Part shown: piece after piece, positions 43,923 to 51,106 of the stretch
How the letters are laid out: each line of letters begins with the position of its first letter
Position numbering within the stretch: position 1 is the stretch's first letter
Assembly: GCF_917563925.1 (NCBI RefSeq)
Contig: NZ_CAKJTJ010000003.1
Location: 62,001-126,000, forward strand
From: Sutcliffiella rhizosphaerae
Lineage (GTDB): Bacteria > Bacillota > Bacilli > Bacillales > Bacillaceae_I
DNA: 64,000 nt
Direction: 5' to 3'
Translations under genes and position numbers: made by a program
The notes under the pieces: model-generated
Told to the model about the DNA's origin: nothing
Seen by the model: only the letters and a program-made list of their open reading frames with translations
Database searches by the model: none

Positions 43923-44031
43923 GTCGATAAGTACCGAGTTTTCGTCGATAAAAAATCTTTACCTTCGATATCTGGTCCATTTTCGTCGATAAATCCAAAT
44001 ATCCGTCGATAACGCCTCCGTTTTCGCCGAT
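43923..44031. repeat. GTCGATAA phrase array, 20-21-bp phase
   Basis: Six units of GTCGATA (two degenerate: TTCGATA, GCCGATA) begin at 43923, 43944, 43964, 43985, 44005 and 44026. Intervals are 21, 20, 21, 20 and 21 bp. The words between units are unrelated to each other, so this is not a simple tandem duplication. It lies between the convergent gnd and cyclase genes. The same phrase occurs at 7673-7720. Confidence 0.75.
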
Positions 44032-44081
44032 ATATAGTCTTCAAGCCGTAAATAGGGGTGTGTTTCACTACTAAAAATCAA

Positions 44082-44120
44082 AAAAAAACACCCCTGCCCA
44101 TTAATAATTGGGCAAGGGTG
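44082..44120 (-). terminator. Terminator of the cyclase-family gene
   Basis: CACCCcTGCCCA / TGGGCAaGGGTG hairpin, followed on the minus strand by nine T residues. Confidence 0.9.
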
Positions 44121-44135
44121 GCACTAAAAATCATT

Positions 44136-44753
44136 TTATTTTTCTATATCCAACAATACAATCCTTGCAGGAGAAGCATCCACACCGCTAAGCTTTAACG
44201 GGGCAGCACACATGATATATTCACCTACTGAGATATCTTTCAAACGCAAACCTTCAATGATGATAACATTGTTGGTAAATAACGTTTTGTGAGTTGGGTG
44301 ACCTTCTTGGCTACGTTCGATGCCGAGTGCATCGACGCCAACTCCGCTAATACCGATTTCTGCTAAATATTTTGCAGCATCCTCTGCCACAAATACAAAG
44401 TCAAAGTTGAACTCTTCATCATAGGAGTTTTTTGTTTTAAATAAAAGGAAATCATCCTTTTGAATATCGAGTGCTTTAATGTCTTGTACTGTAATGCGGT
44501 CATCAACTGTCGTTAGATCAAAGACTTTACATGGTCTAACTAATTTTTCTAGTGGCAATGTTTCAATTGTGTCCCCACCAACAATCATGTGAAGCGGTGC
44601 ATCAACATGTGTACCAGTGTGTACATCAATCTCTAGTCTGCTCTCAGTTACATAACCGTTTGTGTTTGTTGTTTGCTTTGGTTGTTTTTCAGGTTTGTTT
44701 TTATATACAGGCATACCTGTAAAAATTGGAGAAGAGATGTCGTATACTTTCAT
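44136..44753 (-). CDS. Cyclase-family hydrolase (KynB-like)
   Basis: A 205-residue metal-dependent hydrolase of the cyclase family that includes kynurenine formamidase. The zinc motif HTGTHVDAPLHM is at about 48-59, and VGVDALGIERSQ and the C-terminal LKLSGVDASPARIVLL follow the family pattern. Kynurenine formamidase splits N-formylkynurenine; other members act on acyl-imidates or are uncharacterised. A tryptophan-dioxygenase-like gene exists 34 kb away, so the two could share a pathway, but nothing links them locally. ATG behind AAAGGAG. Confidence 0.82.
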   Translation of the reverse strand: MKVYDISSPIFTGMPVYKNKPEKQPKQTTNTNGYVTESRLEIDVHTGTHVDAPLHMIVGGDTIETLPLEKLVRPCKVFDLTTVDDRITVQDIKALDIQKDDFLLFKTKNSYDEEFNFDFVFVAEDAAKYLAEIGISGVGVDALGIERSQEGHPTHKTLFTNNVIIIEGLRLKDISVGEYIMCAAPLKLSGVDASPARIVLLDIEK

Positions 44754-44788
44754 TTTGGAAAAACTCCTTTCAATTTTAACTTAAAACC

Positions 44789-46267
44789 TTACAGTGGCCA
44801 CCAATGGAATCCGTCTTTCTCGAGAAGCTCTTCTGCTTGCTTAGGTCCCATAGAGCCAGATTCGTAATTAGGAAAATCAAATGCTCTAGTATTTTCCCAT
44901 GCTTTGGATATTTCATCGATAAAACTCCAAGATAGGGCGACTTCATCCCAATGGGTAAAGTTCGTCATGTCCCCACGCATTGCATCATATATGAGGCGCT
45001 CGTATGCTTCAGGTGTGTTGATGCCGTCAATGCAATTATTTGTGTAATCAAGGCGAATCGGGGTTGTTGTAATATCTTTACCCGATTTTTTTGCATTTAA
45101 ATGTAGCGTGATCCCTTCTTCTGGCTGAATATTGATTACTAGGAGGTTCGGGTCTACTTTTTCACCCCGGTTATAATATAGGTTCATCGGAATATCCTTA
45201 AATTGGACAACGACCTTAGTAGATTTCTCGGACATTCTTTTTCCGGTACGGATATAAATAGGTACCCCAGCCCAACGGAAGTTATCAATTAATAATTTTC
45301 CTGCTACAAAAGTTTCGGTGTTGGAGTTAGAATCAACAGAATTTTCATCACGGTAGCCTTGTAAAGATTGACCATGGATACTGCCTGCACCATATTGGCC
45401 TCTTACAAAATAATCTTCTACATCATCTGGACCTATTTTTCGCATCGCACGAAGAACTTTTACTTTTTCGCTGCGAATTTCTTCCGGGTTCAGTTTTATC
45501 GGTGGTTCCATTGCTAGCAAGGCAACCATTTGTAGCATATGGTTTTGCACCATATCCCGCAAAGCCCCAGATGTTTCATAGTATCGTCCACGATCTTCCA
45601 CACCAAGGGTTTCACTTGAGGTGATTTGGATGTTAGAAATATATCGATTATTCCAAAGTGGCTCAAATAGTGCATTAGCAAAACGGATAACCTCGATGTT
45701 TTGCACCATTTCCTTACCAAGATAATGATCGATCCGATAAATTTCAGATTCATGGAAGGCCTGTCTAATTTCAGCATTTAAATCTTTTGCAGAAGGGAGG
45801 TCATGCCCGAATGGTTTCTCAATGACAAGTCGTTTCCAGCCCTCGGTTTCTGTTAATCCCTCTGCTTTTAGGCTGGTTGCAATAGTACCGAAGAACTCAG
45901 GAGCCATTGCTAAATAAAAGATACGGTTGCCATTAGTGGTGTAGGAGGTATCCAGAGTACTTAACAGCTCTTTTAGTTGTTGATAAGAATCGCTGCTAGT
46001 GACATCAAATGGATGATAATAGAAATGGGAGCTGAACTCTTCTACATTTCCATCCCCGTTTGCAACACTAGTCACTGAGTTGGTGACATTGGTGCGGAAT
46101 TCTTCATTGCTGAGAGGACGTCTTGCAACCCCAACCACTGCAAAGTTCTCAGAGATGCTTCCATTTTTGTATAAGCGGTATATGGAAGGATACAATTTAC
46201 GTTTTGCCAAATCTCCCGTTGCACCGAAAATAACGATTAAAGAAGTCGGATTTTCTTTTTTACTCAA
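44789..46267 (-). CDS. zwf: Glucose-6-phosphate 1-dehydrogenase
   Basis: A 492-residue NADP-dependent enzyme that starts the oxidative pentose phosphate pathway. The nucleotide-binding GATGDLAKRKLYPS is at the N-terminus and the active-site block RIDHYLGKEMVQN near residue 180 is intact, as is EKPFGHDLPSA. It starts at a TTG with GCGAGG upstream. The cyclase gene begins 35 bp downstream on the same strand, so the two may be co-transcribed. Convergent pairing with gnd is common in bacilli. Confidence 0.97.
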   Translation of the reverse strand: MSKKENPTSLIVIFGATGDLAKRKLYPSIYRLYKNGSISENFAVVGVARRPLSNEEFRTNVTNSVTSVANGDGNVEEFSSHFYYHPFDVTSSDSYQQLKELLSTLDTSYTTNGNRIFYLAMAPEFFGTIATSLKAEGLTETEGWKRLVIEKPFGHDLPSAKDLNAEIRQAFHESEIYRIDHYLGKEMVQNIEVIRFANALFEPLWNNRYISNIQITSSETLGVEDRGRYYETSGALRDMVQNHMLQMVALLAMEPPIKLNPEEIRSEKVKVLRAMRKIGPDDVEDYFVRGQYGAGSIHGQSLQGYRDENSVDSNSNTETFVAGKLLIDNFRWAGVPIYIRTGKRMSEKSTKVVVQFKDIPMNLYYNRGEKVDPNLLVINIQPEEGITLHLNAKKSGKDITTTPIRLDYTNNCIDGINTPEAYERLIYDAMRGDMTNFTHWDEVALSWSFIDEISKAWENTRAFDFPNYESGSMGPKQAEELLEKDGFHWWPL

Positions 46268-46608
46268 AGTAAGAACCTCGCTTTATGTCTAGTCTTCAAA
46301 AAGTGATGACACAATTCATGAATTATGACTAAAAATTATGTAAAAATGGGGCCATTCAACCCAAAAGTATGGAACATTGAATAAATAACCTACCCAAGTA
46401 TTTAATTTTAGCGGTAATAAGAAAGGAATTCAATCGGAAAATCTTCACGTTTCACTATATCATACCTTCCATTCACCACCCGAATAATTGGCTTGTCGTT
46501 AGTATGAAAAAATAACGTCTAAAGCATGCATTTCGATCACTTCTAAACCCAAAATTAATGCTGACTATGATAAAGTAAAAGAGATTAATGGAACGGGAGG
46601 ATGTAAAG
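46268..46608. other. Intergenic region between divergent zwf and ung
   Basis: No gene, repeat or strong operator seen in this 341-bp stretch. It should contain both promoters. A minus-strand TATGATATAG near 46455-46465 is a possible zwf -10 region, and the palindrome AATTCATGAATT lies at about 46313-46324. Confidence 0.5.
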
Positions 46609-47280
46609 TTGGATAAAGTGTGTGAGGAGTGGAAGCTTCTCTGGGAAAAGGAAGCTGAAAAAGAGTATCACAAAAAACTTCTTCATTTTTTGGAGAACGA
46701 GTACCAGCAACAAACCATATTTCCTCCAAAAGAAGAGCTGTTTTCGGCATTTCAAAGTACCTGCGTCCACGATGTAAAAGTAGTTATAATCGGACAAGAT
46801 CCTTATCACGGGCAAGACCAAGCGCACGGAATGAGCTTTTCAGTAAAAAAGGGAAACCGTATTCCGCCATCCTTACAGAACATGTATAAGGAGTTAAAAG
46901 ACGATCTCGGAATAGAACCGGTGAACCATGGATATTTGAATGAGTGGGCCGAGGAGGGTGTCCTTTTACTTAATACGGTTTTGACTGTAAGGAAAGGAGA
47001 GGCAAACTCCCATAAGGGACAAGGCTGGGAGCTTTTTACGGATGAAGTAATCAAAGCCTTGAACGCTAGGAGGGAACCTGTCATTTTTGTCCTATGGGGA
47101 AAACAAGCTGAACAAAAAGAATCGCTGATTGATGGTAGCCATCATTTTGTTCTTAAGAGTCCTCACCCGAGTCCCTTTTCTGCTCGCAAAGGCTTTTTTG
47201 GCAGTAAACCATTTTCAAAAGTGAATACCATCCTTTCGCAAATTGGAAAGGAACCCATCAATTGGCGTATTACTCCATGA
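46609..47280 (+). CDS. ung: Uracil-DNA glycosylase
   Basis: A 223-residue family-1 UDG that excises uracil from DNA. The catalytic water-activating block [13 protein letters not shown] is at about 62-74 and the minor-groove loop [13 protein letters not shown] is near the C-terminus, including the catalytic His. The translation start is taken as TTG (46609), because GGGAGG lies 8 bp upstream and the product then has the standard length; an in-frame ATG 21 bp earlier overlaps that site. The neighbouring ywdI- and ywdK-like genes recall the B. subtilis ung region. Confidence 0.96.
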   Translation: MDKVCEEWKLLWEKEAEKEYHKKLLHFLENEYQQQTIFPPKEELFSAFQSTCVHDVKVVIIGQDPYHGQDQAHGMSFSVKKGNRIPPSLQNMYKELKDDLGIEPVNHGYLNEWAEEGVLLLNTVLTVRKGEANSHKGQGWELFTDEVIKALNARREPVIFVLWGKQAEQKESLIDGSHHFVLKSPHPSPFSARKGFFGSKPFSKVNTILSQIGKEPINWRITP

Positions 47281-47341
47281 AAAATTCTTAAGCTTTTATC
47301 TGTTCAATAAAAGCCAATTTTATAATTAGAGGTAGAACGAT

Positions 47342-48145
47342 ATGGAAAATTGGAAAGAAAAAATTAGGTTAATAGTAAATCATAGCATTTTCATGAAGGT
47401 CGTCATGGGTGTTATTCTATTGAATGCTATTTTAGTTGGAGTGGAAACATATCCAGACTTACGAAGAGAAAATGCATCTCTTATCCATAGCTTCGAAGTT
47501 TTCTTTTTATGGTTTTTTACGATAGAAATAATTCTAAGAATGCTAGCGGAGAAAAAAATATCTCACTTCTTTCATAGTAAATGGAATGTTTTTGATTTTG
47601 TCATCGTAGCCGGAGTGCTTATCTTTAGTGGAACCTACTTTATTTCGGCGATAAGGATTTTACGTGTATTCCGTGTGTTGCGAGCTATAACGGTTGTTCC
47701 ATCTCTTCAAAGGCTCGTGACGGCATTTTTAAAAACGATACCTTCGCTTGGAACTATTATGCTTCTGCTATCATTAGTTTTTTATATATTTTCTGTTTTA
47801 GGTGTATTGTTCTTTGGAGACATTTTCCCTGAGTATTTTGGGACACTTCACCTAGCACTTGTTACTCTTTTCCAAATTATTACTCTAGATTCGTGGGCGA
47901 GTGGAATCTTTCGACCTATTTTTGAGCAACTTCCGTTTTCCTGGATATATTTCGTATCATTCATCTTAATAGGAACGTTTATTGTTCTCAACTTAATAGT
48001 GGGGGAGATTATTAACAATATCCAAGAAGCCAGAGAAGAAGAACAACAAAATGATAAGGTGGAAATCAGTAAACAAGAATTAGCGAAAATAAGAAATGAA
48101 ATAGCAGAATTGAAGGAGCTTTTATTGAAAAAAGAGGCAAAATGA
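47342..48145 (+). CDS. NaChBac-type voltage-gated cation channel
   Basis: A 267-residue six-helix channel subunit that forms a tetramer. S4 reads SAIRILRVFRVLRAITVV with regularly spaced arginines. The pore loop between S5 and S6 is FQIITLDSWASG (about 178-189), and the C-terminus is a coiled coil (AKIRNEIAELKELLLKKE). NaChBac itself has TLESWAS; here the ring glutamate is aspartate, as in the alkaliphile channel NsvBa, which has TLDSWGSG. The channel admits Na+ and so could feed the Mrp antiporter cycle used for pH homeostasis and chemotaxis. ATG behind AGAGG. Confidence 0.93.
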   Translation: MENWKEKIRLIVNHSIFMKVVMGVILLNAILVGVETYPDLRRENASLIHSFEVFFLWFFTIEIILRMLAEKKISHFFHSKWNVFDFVIVAGVLIFSGTYFISAIRILRVFRVLRAITVVPSLQRLVTAFLKTIPSLGTIMLLLSLVFYIFSVLGVLFFGDIFPEYFGTLHLALVTLFQIITLDSWASGIFRPIFEQLPFSWIYFVSFILIGTFIVLNLIVGEIINNIQEAREEEQQNDKVEISKQELAKIRNEIAELKELLLKKEAK

Positions 48146-48292
48146 GGGTGTGTTCATCTCAGTCATCAACTTTTTCATAATAATACCTTCTGTTGACTTC
48201 ACATCCTTACTTGTTTGAATGGATGTACAAGCTATTAAAAATAATGTGCTAAACAGAAGCAATAGAATAGTAAAATTTTTTAGATTAACCAT
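48122..48292 (-). CDS. Small lipoprotein, 56 residues
   Basis: A short reading frame on the minus strand. It starts at an ATG behind GGAGGAGGATAA and encodes MVNLKNFTILLLLFSTLFLIAC, a classic type II signal with lipobox LIAC, followed by about 34 polar residues (TSIQTSKDVKSTEG...). Its last 24 bp overlap the end of the channel gene in the opposite direction. The very short mature part may be the remnant of a longer lipoprotein, or a real small lipoprotein. The strong ribosome binding site and precise lipobox argue that it is translated. Confidence 0.6.
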   Translation of the reverse strand: MVNLKNFTILLLLFSTLFLIACTSIQTSKDVKSTEGIIMKKLMTEMNTPSFCLFFQ

Positions 48293-48423
48293 TTATAAAT
48301 TATCCTCCTCCGTTATTAACCAGAAAGAAATTTATTCTAATTATACCATAAAATGTAATTTGTTTTTCGCCTGTCGTATGATTTCCAAAAACGTAATAGT
48401 ATTTGAAAATCAGTAAGTCAGAT

Positions 48424-48493
48424 AAAAACACGACAGTAATCTTGAATAATACGTGAACAGTTACCTGTAGAGGGAAAGACTCTGCAGGTTTTG
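48424..48493 (+). other. MITE fragment and hairpin between lipoprotein and small Cys protein
   Basis: AAAAACACGACAGTAATC (48424-48441) matches the AGAGCACGACAGTA segment of the MITE-like family, a probable remnant. A hairpin ACCTGTAGAG / CTCTGCAGGT (48463-48489) followed by TTTTG could terminate transcription upstream of the next gene. Confidence 0.45.
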
Positions 48494-48562
48494 TATTTGA
48501 AGGGCAAAGGGATAGTGGTAAAATGAATGGTGGAATAATGTCGAATGGAAGGGGGAGTGAGG

Positions 48563-48766
48563 TTGCCGAAACGAATCAACTGTTTAAAATGCAAACACTT
48601 TTATGTAACATGGGACCCAAATTTTCCAAACGGCTGTAAGGCTTTTGATTTTAAAACGAAACAACTTCCTTCTCTAGCTGTCTTTCGTTCCTCTGGTTTA
48701 CCTTGTTTGAAATTTGTGGCAAAAGCTACAGAAATAAAGTCCCGCGATAACGGATATTATGTGTAA
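48563..48766 (+). CDS. Small cysteine-rich conserved protein
   Basis: A 67-residue protein beginning LPKRINCLKCKHFYVTWDPNFPNGCKAF. Four cysteines (CxxC, a third in GCKAF and a fourth in LPCLKF) suggest a metal-binding knuckle. I recognise it as a widely conserved small protein of unknown function. The start is the TTG behind GGGGGAGTGAGG; an ATG 18 bp upstream overlaps that site. It lies 12 bp ahead of the YozB-like gene and is probably co-transcribed with it. Confidence 0.7.
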   Translation: MPKRINCLKCKHFYVTWDPNFPNGCKAFDFKTKQLPSLAVFRSSGLPCLKFVAKATEIKSRDNGYYV

Positions 48767-48778
48767 AAGGAGTTTACT

Positions 48779-49300
48779 ATGAAAAAAATAAATTTTTTAC
48801 CATGGATTATCGGCATTTCACTCGCTATAAATGCTGTAGTGGTTGTGCTTTTTTTCCTTCCCCAATATGAAGGTCTTGCACATATGGACCTCACTTTTTT
48901 GCCATTGATGAATGCGATATTTAACAGCTTTACCTTTATCTTTTTAGTTTGTGCATTAATTGCCATTAAGAAAAAAAATATAAAGATTCATCGAAATTTT
49001 ATTTTAGCTGCATTTAGTACAACAGCCCTTTTCTTAATAACTTATGTGACATATCATGCTTTAACAGAGTCAACTCCTTTCGGGGGAGAAGGAATCATCC
49101 GTTCTATTTACTTCTTTATTTTATTAACGCATATTGTCCTAGCCGTTGTAATTGTTCCATTGGCTTTATATTCTCTTGCAACTGGCTTGAGCATGCAAAA
49201 AGAGCGCCATCGAAAGATCGCACGTTGGACGATGCCTCTCTGGTTATATGTAAGTTTGACAGGTGTCATCGTCTATATCATGATTTCACCTTACTATTAG
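48779..49300 (+). CDS. DUF420 membrane protein (YozB/CtaM-like)
   Basis: A 173-residue protein with five hydrophobic helices and the DUF420 pattern, including conserved histidines in KIHRNFILAAFSTTALFLITYVTYH, LLTHIVLAVV and KERHRKIARWTMPLWLYVSLTGVIVY. In Staphylococcus aureus the homologue CtaM is needed to mature quinol oxidase of the haem-copper type, and B. subtilis YozB belongs to the same family. Role here inferred as oxidase assembly. It forms a short operon with the small cysteine protein and the ywdI-like gene (16-bp gap). Confidence 0.85.
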   Translation: MKKINFLPWIIGISLAINAVVVVLFFLPQYEGLAHMDLTFLPLMNAIFNSFTFIFLVCALIAIKKKNIKIHRNFILAAFSTTALFLITYVTYHALTESTPFGGEGIIRSIYFFILLTHIVLAVVIVPLALYSLATGLSMQKERHRKIARWTMPLWLYVSLTGVIVYIMISPYY

Positions 49301-49316
49301 GTAGGAGGTATAACAA

Positions 49317-49604
49317 TTGAGCATAACTCTTGATAAGGTGTTGGCCCGCTTAGAGGCAGAACTTGAAAAAGCAATGGATACAGGAAATGTGCAAAAAAAG
49401 CGGGAACATCTTGCCGCTATGAAATCATTATGCGAACTAGCTTTAGAGACAGACGTGGAGGCACCTGTCCATCGGAATGTTAAGAAGGAGTATAGCCCTT
49501 CTGTACAAGCACATTCTCTTGCCCCACCATCACAGATCTCCAATAATGGCGCCAATAGATATATAGAAGAAGATGCTAATGGGGACTCGCTATTTGATTT
49601 TTAG
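49317..49604 (+). CDS. YwdI-family protein
   Basis: A 95-residue soluble protein resembling B. subtilis YwdI: an N-terminal helix (MSITLDKVLARLEAELEKAMDTG) rich in charge, then HLAAMKSLCELAL, and a flexible polar tail ending DGDSLFDF-like. Function unknown. It starts at a TTG behind GGAGG. In B. subtilis ywdI lies in the ung-ywdH-ywdI-ywdJ-ywdK-gerQ cluster; here ywdK and gerQ are about 9 kb further on, so the cluster is interrupted. Confidence 0.75.
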   Translation: MSITLDKVLARLEAELEKAMDTGNVQKKREHLAAMKSLCELALETDVEAPVHRNVKKEYSPSVQAHSLAPPSQISNNGANRYIEEDANGDSLFDF

Positions 49605-49729
49605 TAAGTGTCACGAAGCTCTTATTCCAAGCTTTCAGTTTTTCGTAGTGAAAGAAAGCGAAGACGCGGGGGAAGGAAGGGACAAAGAGCAAGCCAGAAG
49701 AAATTCCCGGACAACCCGTTTTAGTGTTT

Positions 49730-49882
49730 GTCCGAAAACTTTCATGATTTGTCCGAATAAATGGTCGCTTTGTCCAAATAAAGATTGAAATTTTCCGAAT
49801 CAGAGGACATTTACCAATAGTTAGGCATGGGAAGAGCGATAAACAGATGAAATTTGTCCGAAAGATCAATAAAATAGTCCGA
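49730..49882. repeat. GTCCGAA phrase array, strict 21-bp phase
   Basis: GTCCGAA-like words begin at 49730, 49751, 49772 (GTCCAAA), 49793 (TTCCGAA), 49856 and 49877. All intervals are 21 bp, or 63 bp (three times 21) across the gap where units are degenerate. Sequence between words is variable. The phase equals two helical turns. Confidence 0.75.
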
Positions 49883-49888
49883 AAATAA

Positions 49889-49910
49889 AAAGTGCCTGGA
49901 ATGGCACTTT
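49889..49910. repeat. Hairpin AAAGTGCC...GGCACTTT, first copy
   Basis: Palindrome AAAGTGCC-TGGAAT-GGCACTTT, identical to 50131-50152. The two direct copies bracket the Bacillus-type repeat. The second copy has a longer T-run and could be a terminator. Confidence 0.7.
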
Positions 49911-49958
49911 CAGTGTGTAGACAAAGGTACATTTTTATTTAAATCCATGCAATTCCCT

Positions 49959-50086
49959 TGTTGATCGTAGTGGAAGACGCGCAGACTCCTGCGGGAGGAA
50001 GGGACATGGGAAACCCCACAGGGCGCAGCCCGAGGAGGTTCCCGGACCGCCCGCGGAAAGCGAAGCGTCTGCAACGAAGATCAACA
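49959..50086. repeat. Bacillus-type GC-rich palindromic repeat element
   Basis: A 128-bp element bounded by TGTTGATC (49959) and GATCAACA (50079). It contains GCAGACTCCTGCGGGAGGA, a central region CCCCACAGGGCGCAGCCCGAGGAGG and the complementary CCGCCCGCGGAAAGCGAAG. Its GC content is far above the surroundings. It belongs to a repeat that I know to be widespread in Bacillus-group genomes. It would fold into a long hairpin. Confidence 0.8.
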
Positions 50087-50130
50087 GTTAAATACAAATC
50101 TAAAAATAATTTGGGTTTGTCAACAGTCTG

Positions 50131-50156
50131 AAAGTGCCTGGAATGGCACTTTTTTA
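50131..50156 (+). terminator. Hairpin AAAGTGCC...GGCACTTT, second copy, with T-run
   Basis: Same 22-nt palindrome as 49889-49910, here followed by TTTTTAATAC, and preceded by TTTGTCAACAGTCTGA as at the 24503 terminator. Confidence 0.6.
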
Positions 50157-50224
50157 ATACATAAATGAACATATTTTAATAATTCTTAGTGATAGATGAG
50201 AAAAAATAAAGTAGGTTAGCGTTT

Positions 50225-50272
50225 GTCCGAAAAACCTCCACTTATGTCCTTAAAACAGCATGATTTGTTTGA
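50225..50272. repeat. Short GTCCGAA phrase array
   Basis: GTCCGAA (50225), GTCCTTA (50246) and GTTTGAA (50267) are spaced exactly 21 bp; another GTCCGAA at 50297 is off phase. It continues the type of array seen at 49730. Confidence 0.55.
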
Positions 50273-50312
50273 AAAATTTGTCTTCTTAAAGAAATTGTCC
50301 GAACAGAGGAGA

Positions 50313-50341
50313 GTTACCAAAACAATCTTTTAGAAAAGAGC
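50313..50341 (-). repeat. MITE terminus fragment
   Basis: On the minus strand this reads GCTCTTTTCTAAAAGATTGT, the left terminus of the MITE-like family. The rest of the element is absent. Confidence 0.6.
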
Positions 50342-50425
50342 TTAAGAAAAAAGCAATATGTTTTTAATGTTACATAATTTATGTTATACTGCATATTAAG
50401 TAACCTAAAAAATGGAGAGTATCTG

Positions 50426-50989
50426 ATGGAATATGTAGACCCAATTAGAGAAATTGAAAAAATTGAAGCGATAAAATGTAATCTACAGAATCAATCATTG
50501 CGAGATCTCTTGCTTTTTGTTTTAGGGATTAATACTGGTATCAGGATTAGTGATTTACTTCAGCTAAAAGTATCTGATATTCGTAATGAAAATGGATTAA
50601 AGGATTTTCTTTGTGTGAAAGATGGGAAGACTGATGAAATAAAGTCCTACTATCTTAATAATAAGGTAAAGACTGCATTGCGAAAGTATTTGGATAGGCA
50701 GCCCCTTACAAGCGAAGATTATCTTTTTAAATCAAGAAAAAATAATCTTCCTATTACAAGGCAGCAAGCGTACCGGATTATTAATACTGCCGCAAAGGAT
50801 GTAGGGATTACAAGTAAGATCGGAACACATACGCTCCGGAAGACGTTTGGATATCATGCATACCGGAAAGGGATTGCTATTTCTATTTTAAAATCTTTGT
50901 TCAGCCATCATTCCCCATCTGAAACAATGCGTTATATAGGAATAAACAAAGAGGAGAACCATCCAATAAAACTGGATGTAAACCTATGA
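50426..50989 (+). CDS. Minimal tyrosine recombinase/integrase
   Basis: A 187-residue protein that consists almost only of the catalytic domain of tyrosine recombinases. The catalytic residues are visible: Arg in NTGIRISDLL, Lys near VKDGKTDE, HxxR in HTLRKTFG, His in LFSHHSPSETMRYIG and the nucleophile Tyr in the same block. The N-terminal core-binding (SAM-like) domain of XerC/D or phage integrases is absent, so it resembles the small integrase-like proteins common in bacilli. It follows a repeat-rich region and stands at the edge of the segment that interrupts the ywd cluster. ATG behind GGAGAG. Confidence 0.85.
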   Translation: MEYVDPIREIEKIEAIKCNLQNQSLRDLLLFVLGINTGIRISDLLQLKVSDIRNENGLKDFLCVKDGKTDEIKSYYLNNKVKTALRKYLDRQPLTSEDYLFKSRKNNLPITRQQAYRIINTAAKDVGITSKIGTHTLRKTFGYHAYRKGIAISILKSLFSHHSPSETMRYIGINKEENHPIKLDVNL

Positions 50990-51067
50990 TTATATAAATG
51001 TAAGTGGATGATGTAAGGAAAATTATAGTGTGAAGTTAATTTTTGGGTAGCCTATGAAGGAAAGAAA

Positions 51068-51100
51068 AAAACCAACTGCTGCAAAGGCAACAATTGGTTT
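51068..51100 (-). terminator. Terminator of the KdpD-type USP gene
   Basis: On the minus strand AAACCAAtTGtTGC / GCAgCAgTTGGTTT with a 4-nt loop, followed by a T-run. Located just after the stop codon at 51107. Confidence 0.8.
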
Positions 51101-51106
51101 ATCGGC

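Larger units (their letters stand above)
49605..50425. other. Repeat-rich 0.8-kb intergenic region
   Basis: No credible gene. From left to right: a decayed Bacillus-type repeat (about 49616-49716, GAAGACGCGGGGGAAGG), a GTCCGAA phrase array, a hairpin, a full Bacillus-type palindromic repeat, the word TTTGTCAACAGTCTGA (50116-50131), a second copy of the hairpin, another phrase array and a MITE fragment. The recombinase gene follows directly. The individual elements are listed separately. Confidence 0.7.

Noticed and set aside
43923-44031. CRISPR array
   Set aside because: Repeat words are only 7-9 bases, spacers 12-13 bases, and no cas genes are present.
44136-44753. Kynurenine pathway cluster with the gene at 9302
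   Set aside because: The genes are 34 kb apart, no kynureninase is seen, and both families have many other functions.
48219-48416. 65-codon plus-strand frame
   Set aside because: It overlaps the minus-strand lipoprotein frame, which has a much better ribosome binding site and signal peptide.
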